A stretch of 64,000 nt of DNA from Luteolibacter pohnpeiensis (GCF_016595435.1 NZ_JAENIJ010000013.1:1-64000); one strand, 5' to 3'. Shown: positions 15,564-24,846, numbered from the stretch's first letter. Translations and numbers: made by a program. The notes: generated by a model from the sequence alone, not told the origin.

Positions 15564-17627
15564 ATGGCATCTCACCGGCAGCGATTCATCGACCTGGCGA
15601 CTTCCAATAGCCCGGACTCATCTGAGTCGAAGATTCGCTCCGTCGAGTGGTTGGACCAGCAACTGCCGCAAGATGGAGTCGATTTCGCATCCGCAGTGCA
15701 GCGCTGGGAAATGCTCGATTCGCGGCCGAAAGCCCGCGCATGGCGGAAGTCGATTTACTGGCTGTTGCTGACGTTTGCTTTGCTAGCAGGTTTGCCGGTG
15801 GTTTGGATGATGCGCGAACCAGCAGCGTTGTATTCGTCGGTCGCTTCGTTGTATGGAAATATCGGTGGATTTTCTATTTTTTCGATAACCGACACTCCGA
15901 TCTCGGTTTCGGATGAATTGAGTGATGAGGAAAAGCTACTGCTCGGGGACCAGTCAATTCCCCTGCTTGAGCAGAAAATGCAATTATGGAAAAGCGATCC
16001 GGGCAACCCGGCTTTTTATTCGGAGTATGCGGTCACTTACTTCACTGAGCAGGGCAAATTGCCACCGGATTACGATCAAATTGTGGCTCGAATTGATCCG
16101 GACAATGCTTGGTTCGATTATTTCGCAGCAGGTGCGGAGACTCCGGTTCGAGCCGTCGAGAAATCGTCGGAGCAATTTGGAAGTATGCAAAAACGCGGAG
16201 ACCTGCCTGCGGTTGTTCCCCCCGATTGGGTGATAAATGATTCTGCAGCAATGGAGGCGGCCCTTAACAGGGTGCGGGTAGCTCGGGGGAAACCGCGCTT
16301 CCAAAGCTATCTGCAAGAGTTAACTCAGCAGCGAATTCCGCTTTTGAGCCAGGATACGCCGGTCAACTACGTGCGATCGTTGGCTTACATCATAGGTGAG
16401 CCTAGGGGAGATCTTGAATTGCGAAAACTAGGTAAGATTTTTGCAGCGAAAGCTTACACTTTGGGTGAGGCGAGTGATATCGAGGGACTGCGTGATCTCC
16501 GTCTCGATGCGATGGAGTTTTCCGAACACCTTGAAGAAAACGATGACCGCCGAATGTTTCCCCAGTTGGTAACCACAGTGACAGTTCCCACAGTGATGGA
16601 AGCCCTCCACAAAGCTGAGACAAAGCTCGGGATTGAGAAGGAGGATCCGCGAGTTGAATCCAAGGCTAAGGCTTACGAAACTCTAGAGCTGGAAAGGGAG
16701 CGGAGAAGCCTCCATGGGAGTGCGGCATCTCAGCAGGAACTGGTTGAAGAACGGGGTGGTGGATTGTTTGCGGTGTTGTATACTTCCGCGCCAGCCAATC
16801 GCTTGGCTAATCCTCCCCCAATTACGGAAGCGGACCTCAAACCGCTGCGGTTGATGGATCATGCGGCCTACTCCCAATTTCACACCGCCGATGCGTGGGC
16901 GATCATGGGGTTGTTATTGCTGTCCTTGGCACTTTATCGCTTTCGCGGTCATCGGGAGCTCAATGGAATCGCCCGGCGATTGGTCCAATTACTTCAATTA
17001 GGGGATTGGTGTTGGATTGTGTTCGGCGGCGTGGTCGCGCCGATATTTCTGACGATCGGCGTGATTTGGCTGACCCCGTTGGGTGGAACCGACTGGTCCG
17101 TGAATCATTCGAGGGGCTACGAAAATAATGCGCTGCCCACCTTCCAATATGCGGCGATGGTGCTTTGGCTGGTGATCCAGACATCGCTGATGATTCAATG
17201 GCGCATGCGACGGAGAGCTCCCTTTTTTCCCATATCCAAATGGAAACTCTGGGTCGCAATGGCAACAATCGGAGTCGTGGTCACAGCCTTGTTAGGAGCG
17301 AATCATTTTTGGACTGAAGAGGTTACGCCTGGGCTGTTGGTAATCGGTGCGTTCTGGGTGGTGACCAGCTGTGCACTGGCCTTGTTCTCGGCACCATTGG
17401 AAATGCCGCAGCGACTGGCTTTCGCCAAAATCATGCAATGGCCGGTAGTTATCGCGATGTTGATCTTTGCCGCAGCCTCAATCGGTTTTTATGAATATTA
17501 TCTCCACTGGTTTGAGAAGGATGATTTTCAAAAGTTCAGGGCTGAGTTACCAAGCTCCATCCCTTACGAATATCGAGTCGGAGTCCAGATGAAGAAAGAG
17601 CGCGATGCGATGTTGGAGAGATTTTAG
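15564..17627 (+). CDS. Membrane protein of unrecognised family, copy 1
   Basis: A 687-residue protein with a cytoplasmic N-terminal part (1-62), one transmembrane helix (64-83), a long soluble region of about 360 residues, then a C-terminal cluster of about five or six transmembrane helices (roughly 445-670). The soluble region contains WKSDPGNPAFYSEYAVTYFTEQGKLPPD and RIDPDNAWFDYFAAG, which have clear counterparts in the next gene. The end, PYEYRVGVQMKKERD, is also shared. I do not recognise a family or catalytic motif. The one-helix-plus-cytoplasmic-start layout recalls anti-sigma factors, but no zinc motif is present. It is followed 15 bases later by a paralogue, probably in one operon. 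Confidence 0.65.
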   Translation: MASHRQRFIDLATSNSPDSSESKIRSVEWLDQQLPQDGVDFASAVQRWEMLDSRPKARAWRKSIYWLLLTFALLAGLPVVWMMREPAALYSSVASLYGNIGGFSIFSITDTPISVSDELSDEEKLLLGDQSIPLLEQKMQLWKSDPGNPAFYSEYAVTYFTEQGKLPPDYDQIVARIDPDNAWFDYFAAGAETPVRAVEKSSEQFGSMQKRGDLPAVVPPDWVINDSAAMEAALNRVRVARGKPRFQSYLQELTQQRIPLLSQDTPVNYVRSLAYIIGEPRGDLELRKLGKIFAAKAYTLGEASDIEGLRDLRLDAMEFSEHLEENDDRRMFPQLVTTVTVPTVMEALHKAETKLGIEKEDPRVESKAKAYETLELERERRSLHGSAASQQELVEERGGGLFAVLYTSAPANRLANPPPITEADLKPLRLMDHAAYSQFHTADAWAIMGLLLLSLALYRFRGHRELNGIARRLVQLLQLGDWCWIVFGGVVAPIFLTIGVIWLTPLGGTDWSVNHSRGYENNALPTFQYAAMVLWLVIQTSLMIQWRMRRRAPFFPISKWKLWVAMATIGVVVTALLGANHFWTEEVTPGLLVIGAFWVVTSCALALFSAPLEMPQRLAFAKIMQWPVVIAMLIFAAASIGFYEYYLHWFEKDDFQKFRAELPSSIPYEYRVGVQMKKERDAMLERF

Positions 17628-17642
17628 TTCCGAGATAATTGC

Positions 17643-19730
17643 ATGCAAAAATCGCAAGAAATTCAGGATGGGGAGAGGCGGCGGCTGATCAATGCCGTTC
17701 TTGGTGAAATGCATCATGACGCCGAGCAGCGTTTGGCAGGGGAGGCGTGTCTTGAACTTGTGCTATCCCAAGATCCCCGAAGTGATTACTCTTCACCGGA
17801 AAAGTGGCTGCGTATGGTTGATCAGAAGCGGGCCAATCCATCATGGATGTGGATTGGTTGGGCATTAGTTCTACTGCTATCACTTGCCAGTGGATTTTTG
17901 GTGTATGGCAAGCGCTATCAGATTTTGGATCCATTTTGGATTTATTCCTATTCTGATAGTTCAAGTTTTTCCAAAATTGAAGATTCCGAGCTCTCCGTAA
18001 AAGAAAAACTAATACTCAACGGATTTTCAGTATCGGGTGCGAAAAAGCTCTGGGATCTGGAGCCGGAAAATGCAGCGTATTTCGCAAACTACTCACTTCG
18101 ACTGTTCAAGGAAACCGGCGAATTGCCACCTGATTTTTTAAATACGGGAAGAAAAATAGATCCGGGTAATGCCTGGTATAACCTCGTGGAGGCAGCTTAC
18201 CTATCCAAAGATGCTGTTTCCCAGGAGCCTGCGGGTTGTGTTGCGAATGTCTATAAGCCATATTTGGGGTATTTGCCGTCTTATAAGAGTAGTTATTTTT
18301 CGTATGATATTGGCCCCTGGGGGATTGATGATTTGTTATCATATAAGAATGGTTTGAGTCTTCTGGATGAGATTGAGAAATTGCCCCGGATTGAGAATTA
18401 TCAAAACCAATACGCGGCTGAATTAAATCATGTATATCGATCTGAGAAAGGAATGCCAAAAGAGGTGCTAGGCTACATGATCCGAGTTAATGATCAGGAT
18501 CATGCTCGTATGCTGGAAGGGGGGATTGATTTGCTTCGCGCTAAAGTTTGGGATATTGGTAAAAGTGGAAATCCATTAGAATTCGCCAAGTTCTGCAATC
18601 AGGACCTGTTGCTTTTGAGAAGGATGGTTGAGTGTTCGGATTCTGGTCTGATTGGGCAAATGGTGGAACGACGTTGGATCGAGATGTTGGTGTCGGAAAC
18701 TGAGATGGTCGCAGAAAAATTGGAATTGGTTGATGCTTATCCATGGCTATCAGTGATGCAAATGAGATTGAAGGAGGATCACAATGTGATTGCTGATTGC
18801 TTGCCTGTTAGTCATGATTCGACTGGTACGGCGGCAGCGGAATATGCATCAAGGAAAGTTGCCAGTAATGTCTTTACTTTCTCCATGTGTGTTCCTAGGT
18901 TGGCTCCAGTTGATATATCTGAATTAAAAATTGCTCGATTGTCAGAAATCGCTTCCTTTGTGGTGATGTGTGTGATATGCTCTTGGGTTATTTTTGTGGT
19001 AAGCATTGGGGTAATCTCGATTTATCGATTTTCTGTAACCTGGTCCACTCACCGGTTGGGTGCGCGGGTTGTCAAACTTCTTACCATGGGAGACTGGTTA
19101 TGGATTTTCGGGGTGGGTGTTTTAGCACCTGTCAGCGCTTTGAGTCTGATGCTGTTCCTGTGTTCAGAATTTTTGCACCAGCATCTTTTCGTTAGTGCTT
19201 ATATCGACGTGCTAGGAATCAATTTTAGCATGTATTTAGTGGATTTTATCGTGTTTGTTCTGTTAGCGCTGTTTTTGCCCGTCCAAATATCAATTTGGCG
19301 TTTGTCGAGACGGGTCAAAGTATTTGGTTTTAAGACAGCGATGCCACTAGGATGGGCCTCCATGATAGCAGCTTTTTCGGCGTTGATTGCATTGGTGAGT
19401 CAGGCTCCGAATTGGCTATTCGTGAGTTTAGCGTTGATTGCCTTTTGTCTATTGATCTTAGGATTGATACGCCCCCTGCTTGGTTCAAAAGCGGATACCT
19501 TTCGCTGCCAAGTACTGGCCCGCGTTACGCTAACATCTTACGGTTTCATGTTGTTTAACTTGGCGATCTTCGCAATGGTGGCTTGTTTGCTTCAGCAGTA
19601 CTGGTTTGAAAAAGATATTTTCAGTCAGATTTCTTCTGAGGAGCCAGCGATGTCACGCTACGAATTCCGGGTGGCGGAACAATTGAAACGGGATAATCTC
19701 AATGTGTTAGATTTGAGAAACTCTCAGTAA
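17643..19730 (+). CDS. Membrane protein of unrecognised family, copy 2
   Basis: A 695-residue paralogue of the gene just upstream, with the same plan: cytoplasmic N-terminus, transmembrane helix 68-88, a large soluble part, and a C-terminal membrane block (about 430-680). Matching blocks include DLEPENAAYFANYSLRLFKE, GELPPDFLNTGRKIDPGNAW and the closing YEFRVAEQLKRDNLN. Overall similarity is low away from these blocks, so the duplication is old. The gene is markedly more AT-rich than copy 1, which suggests either faster drift or separate arrival. Function unknown. Confidence 0.65.
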   Translation: MQKSQEIQDGERRRLINAVLGEMHHDAEQRLAGEACLELVLSQDPRSDYSSPEKWLRMVDQKRANPSWMWIGWALVLLLSLASGFLVYGKRYQILDPFWIYSYSDSSSFSKIEDSELSVKEKLILNGFSVSGAKKLWDLEPENAAYFANYSLRLFKETGELPPDFLNTGRKIDPGNAWYNLVEAAYLSKDAVSQEPAGCVANVYKPYLGYLPSYKSSYFSYDIGPWGIDDLLSYKNGLSLLDEIEKLPRIENYQNQYAAELNHVYRSEKGMPKEVLGYMIRVNDQDHARMLEGGIDLLRAKVWDIGKSGNPLEFAKFCNQDLLLLRRMVECSDSGLIGQMVERRWIEMLVSETEMVAEKLELVDAYPWLSVMQMRLKEDHNVIADCLPVSHDSTGTAAAEYASRKVASNVFTFSMCVPRLAPVDISELKIARLSEIASFVVMCVICSWVIFVVSIGVISIYRFSVTWSTHRLGARVVKLLTMGDWLWIFGVGVLAPVSALSLMLFLCSEFLHQHLFVSAYIDVLGINFSMYLVDFIVFVLLALFLPVQISIWRLSRRVKVFGFKTAMPLGWASMIAAFSALIALVSQAPNWLFVSLALIAFCLLILGLIRPLLGSKADTFRCQVLARVTLTSYGFMLFNLAIFAMVACLLQQYWFEKDIFSQISSEEPAMSRYEFRVAEQLKRDNLNVLDLRNSQ

Positions 19731-19909
19731 GTGAATCCTCCAAGAACGATTTTGACATATTTTTGCCCAAACGCCTTTTGGCGATTTGTAACAATCGAAC
19801 CAGCGATGCTGCGTGAGCCTAACGAGCTCCGTCTTTTCGAGCGAATCTATCACGTGCCCGGGGAGGAGAACTTTACGAAAGGCTTTGTCCAAGGCTGTCT
19901 AACGGATCA

Positions 19910-19934
19910 AGCTGCCTGGGGAATCCAGGCAGCT
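19910..19934. terminator. 10-bp hairpin between convergent genes
   Basis: AGCTGCCTGG (19910-19919) pairs exactly with CCAGGCAGCT (19925-19934) around a five-base loop, in the gap between the tandem membrane-protein genes and the porin gene. No T-run is present on either strand. It is probably a shared weak terminator. Confidence 0.5.
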
Positions 19935-19963
19935 GGGCTAATTCAGCATGCGGGCGTCTGCGA

Positions 19964-21349
19964 TTAGAACGCAGCGCGGAAGGCGACTTCGTAGGTCATG
20001 GTTCGGACGTTACTTTCCCGGGTATCGAGATCGTCGTATGAAATCCCGCCCATGATTTTCAGTTTGTCGGGGCAAAAGTGGTAGTTCAGGCCGAAGTAGA
20101 TGGAATTGAGCTGGTGGCCGCGACCGTTGTCATCATCGACGAGCAGGTCGTCATGGGCAGCGCGGAGGTAGCGGCTGGTGGTTTGCAATCCCTGAAGTTC
20201 GGAGGAGCTGCCATACTCATATCGGACGACTGCTTGGAGTTTATCCTCAATGATCCAATACCATGGCATCACGACGAAACCGGTGAAGTTTCCCTGGCGG
20301 CGTTCGATCAGATCCGGGGCGCTGCCATTGTCGCCGTAGACCGCTTCTGTGATGAACCCCCATTCCTTTTTATCATAGTGTGCAGATAGCGCGCCGGCCC
20401 AGCTGTAGCCGAGTGAATCATCCGCTCCGCTGCGATCGTTCTGGCTATAATCCAGCCGAAATGTCAGGTCATCATCTGGTTTCCATTCGAGGCTGGCGTA
20501 ATAGAATTCACCATCGTTCCAGCCACCGAGGAAATCGGCGTCGTCTTCGCCGCTAAAAACACCGAGTGTCAGTTCCCAATCGGCTTTATCGAGTTCAAGC
20601 GTGACCCCGGTAGGTCGGCCTTCTTCTCCGCCGAGGCGGTCCGAAAGGGTTGACCTTTCAATCGTGTAGATTTCCTTGGAAGATTGATGGGCTTCCTCGC
20701 TCATCTTGAGTTTCATCCGACCGTATTTCAGTTTGATCCCGTCGAGGAATCCGTCGCCGAATGCTTTGCCAATATCGAATTCGAGAGAGGCTTCATCAAA
20801 TCGATCGTAACCCCAACTGACGTCCTGATGTCCACCGTCCCGAAAGCGGTTATCATCGACCAGGTTGAGGTTGATTTCCGCAGTGAGGTATTTCAGAAAC
20901 TCGGTTTTGGATTCGAGCCGGAATCTACGGTATTCATCGTAGGCATCATGGTAGTCCCTGCCATTGACATCGTTTCCATCGACATAGGCCGCTTGATATT
21001 GAAATCGGCCTCCGATCTCGAAGGAACTGATCCATGGATTTTTTTTGTTTTCGAAGAGAAGACCCGGATCGTGATCGAGCCACTTGCAGAGGTTGAAATC
21101 CTTATCTGGCTTGATGCCGGGCACCGGTCCAATTATCTCTGCCAACGCTTCTTTTGAATCCTTGGCAGGGTTTGTGTGCTTATGGGAAGAAGCTGGCTTT
21201 GGATTGTTTTTAGCCTTTTTCTTTTTTTTCTCAGATTTTTCAGACTTCGGCTCTGCATGTGTTTTTTCTGATGCAGCCGCGAGAGGTGGCACGATGAGTG
21301 CGGCGGCGAGCAATGCGATTGCTGCCGATGATGGGGCGATGGCTTTCAT
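19964..21349 (-). CDS. OprO/OprP-type phosphate-selective porin
   Basis: A signal peptide (MKAIAPSSAAIALLAAALIV...) is followed by a Lys/Ser/Glu-rich, probably disordered, stretch to about residue 65. The rest is an outer-membrane beta-barrel of alternating strands with YRRFRLESKTEFLKY and KLKYGRMKLKMSEEA, the OprO/P family arrangement, ending in a Phe (FRAAF) as barrel proteins do. The family includes phosphate- and pyrophosphate-specific channels, but members in this phylum are mostly uncharacterised. Here it sits 29 bases downstream of the DUF4956 gene and after the VTC gene, behind a Pho box, which favours phosphate uptake. Confidence 0.8.
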   Translation of the reverse strand: MKAIAPSSAAIALLAAALIVPPLAAASEKTHAEPKSEKSEKKKKKAKNNPKPASSHKHTNPAKDSKEALAEIIGPVPGIKPDKDFNLCKWLDHDPGLLFENKKNPWISSFEIGGRFQYQAAYVDGNDVNGRDYHDAYDEYRRFRLESKTEFLKYLTAEINLNLVDDNRFRDGGHQDVSWGYDRFDEASLEFDIGKAFGDGFLDGIKLKYGRMKLKMSEEAHQSSKEIYTIERSTLSDRLGGEEGRPTGVTLELDKADWELTLGVFSGEDDADFLGGWNDGEFYYASLEWKPDDDLTFRLDYSQNDRSGADDSLGYSWAGALSAHYDKKEWGFITEAVYGDNGSAPDLIERRQGNFTGFVVMPWYWIIEDKLQAVVRYEYGSSSELQGLQTTSRYLRAAHDDLLVDDDNGRGHQLNSIYFGLNYHFCPDKLKIMGGISYDDLDTRESNVRTMTYEVAFRAAF

Positions 21350-21378
21350 GCCTTGGGTTTTGATGAAGACTGAAAAAT

Positions 21379-22077
21379 TCAGCCGTCGAGCTCATTGCCT
21401 GTAGGCGTGAGAACGACCCGGTTATTTCCGCAAACGAGGTGGAGGTCTTCCAAAAGTTTGGGAGTGCTGGCACCGATTTTCAGCTGCATGCCGTAGCGCA
21501 GCTCGGTCATCATGCCGGCTTGCGCGGATGAGACACTCATGAGCTGGACGCCATCCGTGAACTTCTCGAACACCGGCTTGAGCAGCTGCTCGAAGTCCAT
21601 GTCGCTGGTCATGCGAAGGGTGAGCAGGTGTGAGGCACGCCGCGGTGCGAAAGCATTGATTTTCGAAAGGATGAAAATCGCTCCGCCTACCAGAACGGTG
21701 ATCAGACAGGCCATTTCATAGAGCCTCGCACCGACGACCATGCCGATGGCCATGGCGAAGAATACGAATGCGAGATCCCGTGACTGACCGAGTGTGCGCC
21801 GGAAACGAATCACGGAAAATGCCGCAAACATCCCGAAGGCGATGGCACCGTTGTTCGAGACGACCATGATCAAGATCGTGGTGACGATGCCGATCATGAT
21901 CAGCGTTTGCACATAGTCCTGCGAATAGCGGGTCCCCCGATATGTTTTGCGATAGATGGTGGCGATGATCAGGTTGAGCGTCAGGCTGATCAGCATCGCC
22001 ATGGTGACTTCCAGCGGACTGTGGGCTAGTGTTGAAGTTTGGTCGCCGAAATTAAGGAGTTGTTCAAATGAGGCCAT
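21379..22077 (-). CDS. DUF4956 membrane protein
   Basis: A 232-residue protein with four hydrophobic segments between residues 25 and 145, including AMLISLTLNLIIATIYRKTY and the conserved FSVIRFRRTLGQSRDLAFVF. A soluble alpha/beta C-terminal domain of about 80 residues follows. DUF4956 proteins are regularly found next to VTC-domain polyphosphate polymerases, and the pair is thought to act together at the membrane. The exact role is unknown. It is the middle gene of a three-gene operon, 90 bases after the VTC gene. Confidence 0.85.
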   Translation of the reverse strand: MASFEQLLNFGDQTSTLAHSPLEVTMAMLISLTLNLIIATIYRKTYRGTRYSQDYVQTLIMIGIVTTILIMVVSNNGAIAFGMFAAFSVIRFRRTLGQSRDLAFVFFAMAIGMVVGARLYEMACLITVLVGGAIFILSKINAFAPRRASHLLTLRMTSDMDFEQLLKPVFEKFTDGVQLMSVSSAQAGMMTELRYGMQLKIGASTPKLLEDLHLVCGNNRVVLTPTGNELDG

Positions 22078-22167
22078 AAAGAAATGCAGACAGGTAGGGG
22101 GAACGGAGATGCGAAATGATCACGTGGGAGCGTGAAACAAAAGAAGCCGGATCGGGTAGGGGGGGCG

Positions 22168-23079
22168 TTAGATCAGTGAAAGGATCTTGGAGAAGTATTG
22201 CCGGATGGGGCTGACGGAGCTGCCGCGCGGCTGGCTGCGGGCATGGGCCGGAGCGTGATCGACGGTGGCGGTACTGGCCACCAGCTCGCTTTCTTCCAAT
22301 AGCTGAGCGGTTCCTAATTCATGGGCAGTCACCTTAGACTCTGCGAGATTATCGGCTGTTTTCGTGAATTCATACAGCTCAAGAGCAGCTGCATACTTGC
22401 TGAATCCTCGGGGAACCAGGTTGAACTCGCCGATTAGGTTCCGAAACCAATAGGGGACCGGGCCAATGGTTTTGACTTCCATTAGAGATTCGCCCGGCTC
22501 GACCAGAGGGTGCTCGAAATCGCGATCATCCGGTTTCAGCGGCAATAGGCGAAAACGGCAGCTTGGCTCGATGTCGAAGGTAATGCGGATATTGCCCTCT
22601 GGACCGCTATCGAAGGCATACCGATGGTAGCGGATCTGAACCACGGGGCGGCTTTCACGATTATTGACCAGATCGTTGATTTCGGCCAATACCCGTTGCT
22701 CATTCGGGCAGGTTGAAGTTTCGAGAGCAGGCAGCTCTCCTTTCGAAAGGAGTTTGAGCTCATCAAGTTCGACTGGGACGCGGCGCTTCACGGTCATCCC
22801 GTCCAATTTGTGTTTCACCTCGATAAATGCGCTGGGAGGAATGGTGCCATCACTGCGCCCATAGACGCGGGTGCGGACACGACGGCGATTCGGAACTCCA
22901 AGCTGCTTTTGCCAATAGCTGGTCCGTTCATCCGTATCAAAGTATTCAGAAAGAACCGGATAGCCATCCTCCGCACCACGATCCGCCTGCATCACCTCGG
23001 CGACACGATCGCGAATGATTTGCCCCAAATGAGGAGGGAGAACAAATTTGAATTCTCTACGGTTCTGGTTTGCGTCCAT
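22168..23079 (-). CDS. VTC-domain polyphosphate polymerase
   Basis: A 303-residue VTC-domain protein. The tunnel-fold landmarks are present: RREFKFVLPP at the start, SEYFDTDERTSYWQK, the basic NRRRVRTRVYGR strand, FIEVKHKLDGMTVKRRVPV and VVQIRYHRYAFD, followed by LMEVKTIGPVPYW. In yeast Vtc4 the equivalent Arg/Lys and Glu residues make polyphosphate from ATP, and bacterial homologues are taken to do the same. There is no SPX domain. The C-terminal 70 residues are poorly conserved. It is the first gene of the phosphate module, and a Pho box lies 33 bases upstream of its ATG. Confidence 0.85.
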   Translation of the reverse strand: MDANQNRREFKFVLPPHLGQIIRDRVAEVMQADRGAEDGYPVLSEYFDTDERTSYWQKQLGVPNRRRVRTRVYGRSDGTIPPSAFIEVKHKLDGMTVKRRVPVELDELKLLSKGELPALETSTCPNEQRVLAEINDLVNNRESRPVVQIRYHRYAFDSGPEGNIRITFDIEPSCRFRLLPLKPDDRDFEHPLVEPGESLMEVKTIGPVPYWFRNLIGEFNLVPRGFSKYAAALELYEFTKTADNLAESKVTAHELGTAQLLEESELVASTATVDHAPAHARSQPRGSSVSPIRQYFSKILSLI

Positions 23080-23088
23080 GGATGGTTT

Positions 23089-23129
23089 TTTATAGAGTCA
23101 ACTTTCGGAAAGTGACATTCCTGTGACAA
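23089..23129 (-). promoter_or_regulatory. Pho box and -10 element before the VTC gene
   Basis: On the minus strand, 23129-23112 reads TTGTCACAGGAATGTCAC: two seven-base repeats close to CTGTCAT, spaced 11 bases start to start. This is the spacing and layout of a PhoB box. A TATAAA at 23094-23089 could be the -10, giving a message with a very short leader before the ATG at 23079. It implies the VTC-DUF4956-porin operon is switched on by phosphate starvation. No phoB/phoR gene is in the window. Confidence 0.65.
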
Positions 23130-23455
23130 AATCAATCCGTCGATGAAAAAATCGGTGCAAAATGCGACAGATGATCTACACCCTTTATTTTGTTAGGGTC
23201 TGAGGAAGAAGGAAAATCGTCCTAAATTGCATCAAGCGATTGAATTTTTCGAAATGGAGTGAGCAAAGGCGGAAAAACGCGGAGTGGAGGCGTATTTTTC
23301 GTGAGCTTTGTCTATTATCGCGATGACTGCCGCGAATGGACGAAGATTAGGAATTCTTAATAATTATCAGGGATTCCAGAGGCTGCGGAGTCTTCACGCG
23401 AACGCGTAATACCGGGTTTCGCGGAAAGTGATATCAATGAGGTGTCAGCGGAACT

Positions 23456-23507
23456 CCCCCCTTCGCCGACGTGACCTCCCCCCGGAAGTCGAACCCCCCA
23501 CCCCCCC
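23456..23507 (+). promoter_or_regulatory. Four C-tracts before an exported-protein operon
   Basis: Runs of 6, 6, 6 and 7 C residues occur at 23456-23461, 23478-23483, 23494-23499 and 23501-23507, ending nine bases before an ATG at 23517. On the minus strand these are four G-runs able to form a G-quadruplex. The last two lie in the loop between GTCGAA and TTCGAC, so a hairpin is also possible in the RNA. There is no Shine-Dalgarno. Variable homopolymer length could tune expression. The rest of 23130-23455 shows no gene. Confidence 0.45.
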
Positions 23508-23516
23508 ACTTCGACC

Positions 23517-24251
23517 ATGCAATCTTTCAAAACCATCCTTCTTGGGCTTTTCAGCCTGGTGCTGCTTCAAGCGAGTGCCACCGCTGACACGGGAGCCAGA
23601 GTTTACTGCTGGGCACCCGGCATGAGCTCCACACAATTGCTGGACTCTTACGGCATGGGCACCGGCCATTGGTTGGGAAACTACGATGATTACATCATCT
23701 ACGGCATTGCAGGTTCTTTGACATTGGGTGATCAAATGTCGAATGCTGCACCGGATGCCTCGGATCCAGAAAAGCGCTTCCGTTCTGGAAAAGCGGAATG
23801 GGGCAACATGGGTGGTTTGATTACTTCTTATTCCGCTGTCCGTCTCCGTGTCGATACCGAGAGCCGCGGGTTTTATCCTGAATTGCTTGAGTTGCACGGC
23901 GACCGCGCAGGAGTCACCACGGGGCCAGTTCGCCTTTATGGAGATACCTGGCACATGCAACGCGCCCAATACAACCAAATCAGCGTCAGCATCGGATTCC
24001 ACCTCGCTGCGGAATACCAAAACAACGAGCCCTACGTGAACCGCAATCCTAATGGATTCTTCTACGTAGTGGCAGAGCGTCAGATTACCAGCACCGCTCC
24101 TACCGGCGCTCTCACCATTGCCAATCCACGGATTTACAAGGGAACCACCGCAGTGGTCGGCTATGAAATCAACCGCGGTTCGGTCGGTGAAACCCCTCCA
24201 TTCACGGGTTACAGCACCAGTGACGAAGCGGTCACCGTCATGGCTGAATAA
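23517..24251 (+). CDS. Exported protein of unknown function
   Basis: The signal peptide MQSFKTILLGLFSLVLLQAS ends near ATA-D. The mature 220 residues are beta-rich, with many Tyr and Gly (GTGHWLGNYDDYIIYGIAG) and a VMAE end. There is no Cys at a lipobox, so it is periplasmic or secreted. No family recognised. It is the first of three closely spaced genes (21 and 22 bases apart) that all encode exported unknowns. The operon reads away from the divergent phosphate module. Confidence 0.6.
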   Translation: MQSFKTILLGLFSLVLLQASATADTGARVYCWAPGMSSTQLLDSYGMGTGHWLGNYDDYIIYGIAGSLTLGDQMSNAAPDASDPEKRFRSGKAEWGNMGGLITSYSAVRLRVDTESRGFYPELLELHGDRAGVTTGPVRLYGDTWHMQRAQYNQISVSIGFHLAAEYQNNEPYVNRNPNGFFYVVAERQITSTAPTGALTIANPRIYKGTTAVVGYEINRGSVGETPPFTGYSTSDEAVTVMAE

Positions 24252-24272
24252 TTTTTCAACTACCGGAATCTC

Positions 24273-24824
24273 ATGAAAACCAGCACCTCGTTTCTTTCGG
24301 TCATTTTCATTGTCCTGTTCGCAGCTGCTTCGGCTTCCGCGCAGCCGACAGGAAAGCCGGGGCTCGGGGTGCAAGCGTTGTCCGATAGTCGGCAGAAAGC
24401 CGCGGTGAAACCGGTTTCGCGCCAAGCGGTGCTCCAGCGTTTGGCGAAGAATAATCCGAATGCCAAGCTTCCGGTCGAATCTCCCAAACCGGATTGGGAT
24501 GCGACCAAGTTTCTTGATTTCATCAACTACGAAGGTGAGGTGACCTTGGTTCCAAAAGGCTCGATTCTCTTCGTGCCGGACCAACTTCAATCGAATGTCA
24601 GCTCTGCAGCAGCGGGCAAAACCATCCCTTGGGTTGAGTTTATCGGTAAATACCGCGCCGTCGTCGAGACCATGGAAGTGACGCCTGAGCAGGCATCCGG
24701 AGTCCAGCCAGTCGATACCAACGCCTTTTCCACCGCGATCAAAACCGGACGCGTGATCGTCGCTGTCATCCACGGTAATCCGGTGTCCGTTCAACAACCG
24801 GCAGCGGCTTCCGCTCAAAAGTAA
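24273..24824 (+). CDS. Exported protein of unknown function
   Basis: A 183-residue protein with a clear signal peptide (MKTSTSFLSVIFIVLFAAASASA, cleavage likely after ASA). A basic stretch follows (QKAAVKPVSRQAVLQRLAKNN) and then a compact domain (VTLVPKGSILFVPDQLQSNV, ...KTGRVIVAVIHGNPVSV) with an alternating strand/helix pattern. No recognised family. Middle gene of the three-gene exported operon. Confidence 0.6.
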   Translation: MKTSTSFLSVIFIVLFAAASASAQPTGKPGLGVQALSDSRQKAAVKPVSRQAVLQRLAKNNPNAKLPVESPKPDWDATKFLDFINYEGEVTLVPKGSILFVPDQLQSNVSSAAAGKTIPWVEFIGKYRAVVETMEVTPEQASGVQPVDTNAFSTAIKTGRVIVAVIHGNPVSVQQPAAASAQK

Positions 24825-24846
24825 TTTTCCAATTTCCCCCAACCCC

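Noticed and set aside
13077-15575. Long minus-strand ORF opposite pnp
   Set aside because: It is the mirror of a highly expressed GC-rich gene. Its composition shows no family motif, and the plus-strand PNPase is unambiguous.
19731-19967. Plus-strand 78-residue ORF after the second tandem membrane gene
   Set aside because: It has a GTG start directly after the stop codon, covers the hairpin at 19910-19934, and has no protein-like composition.
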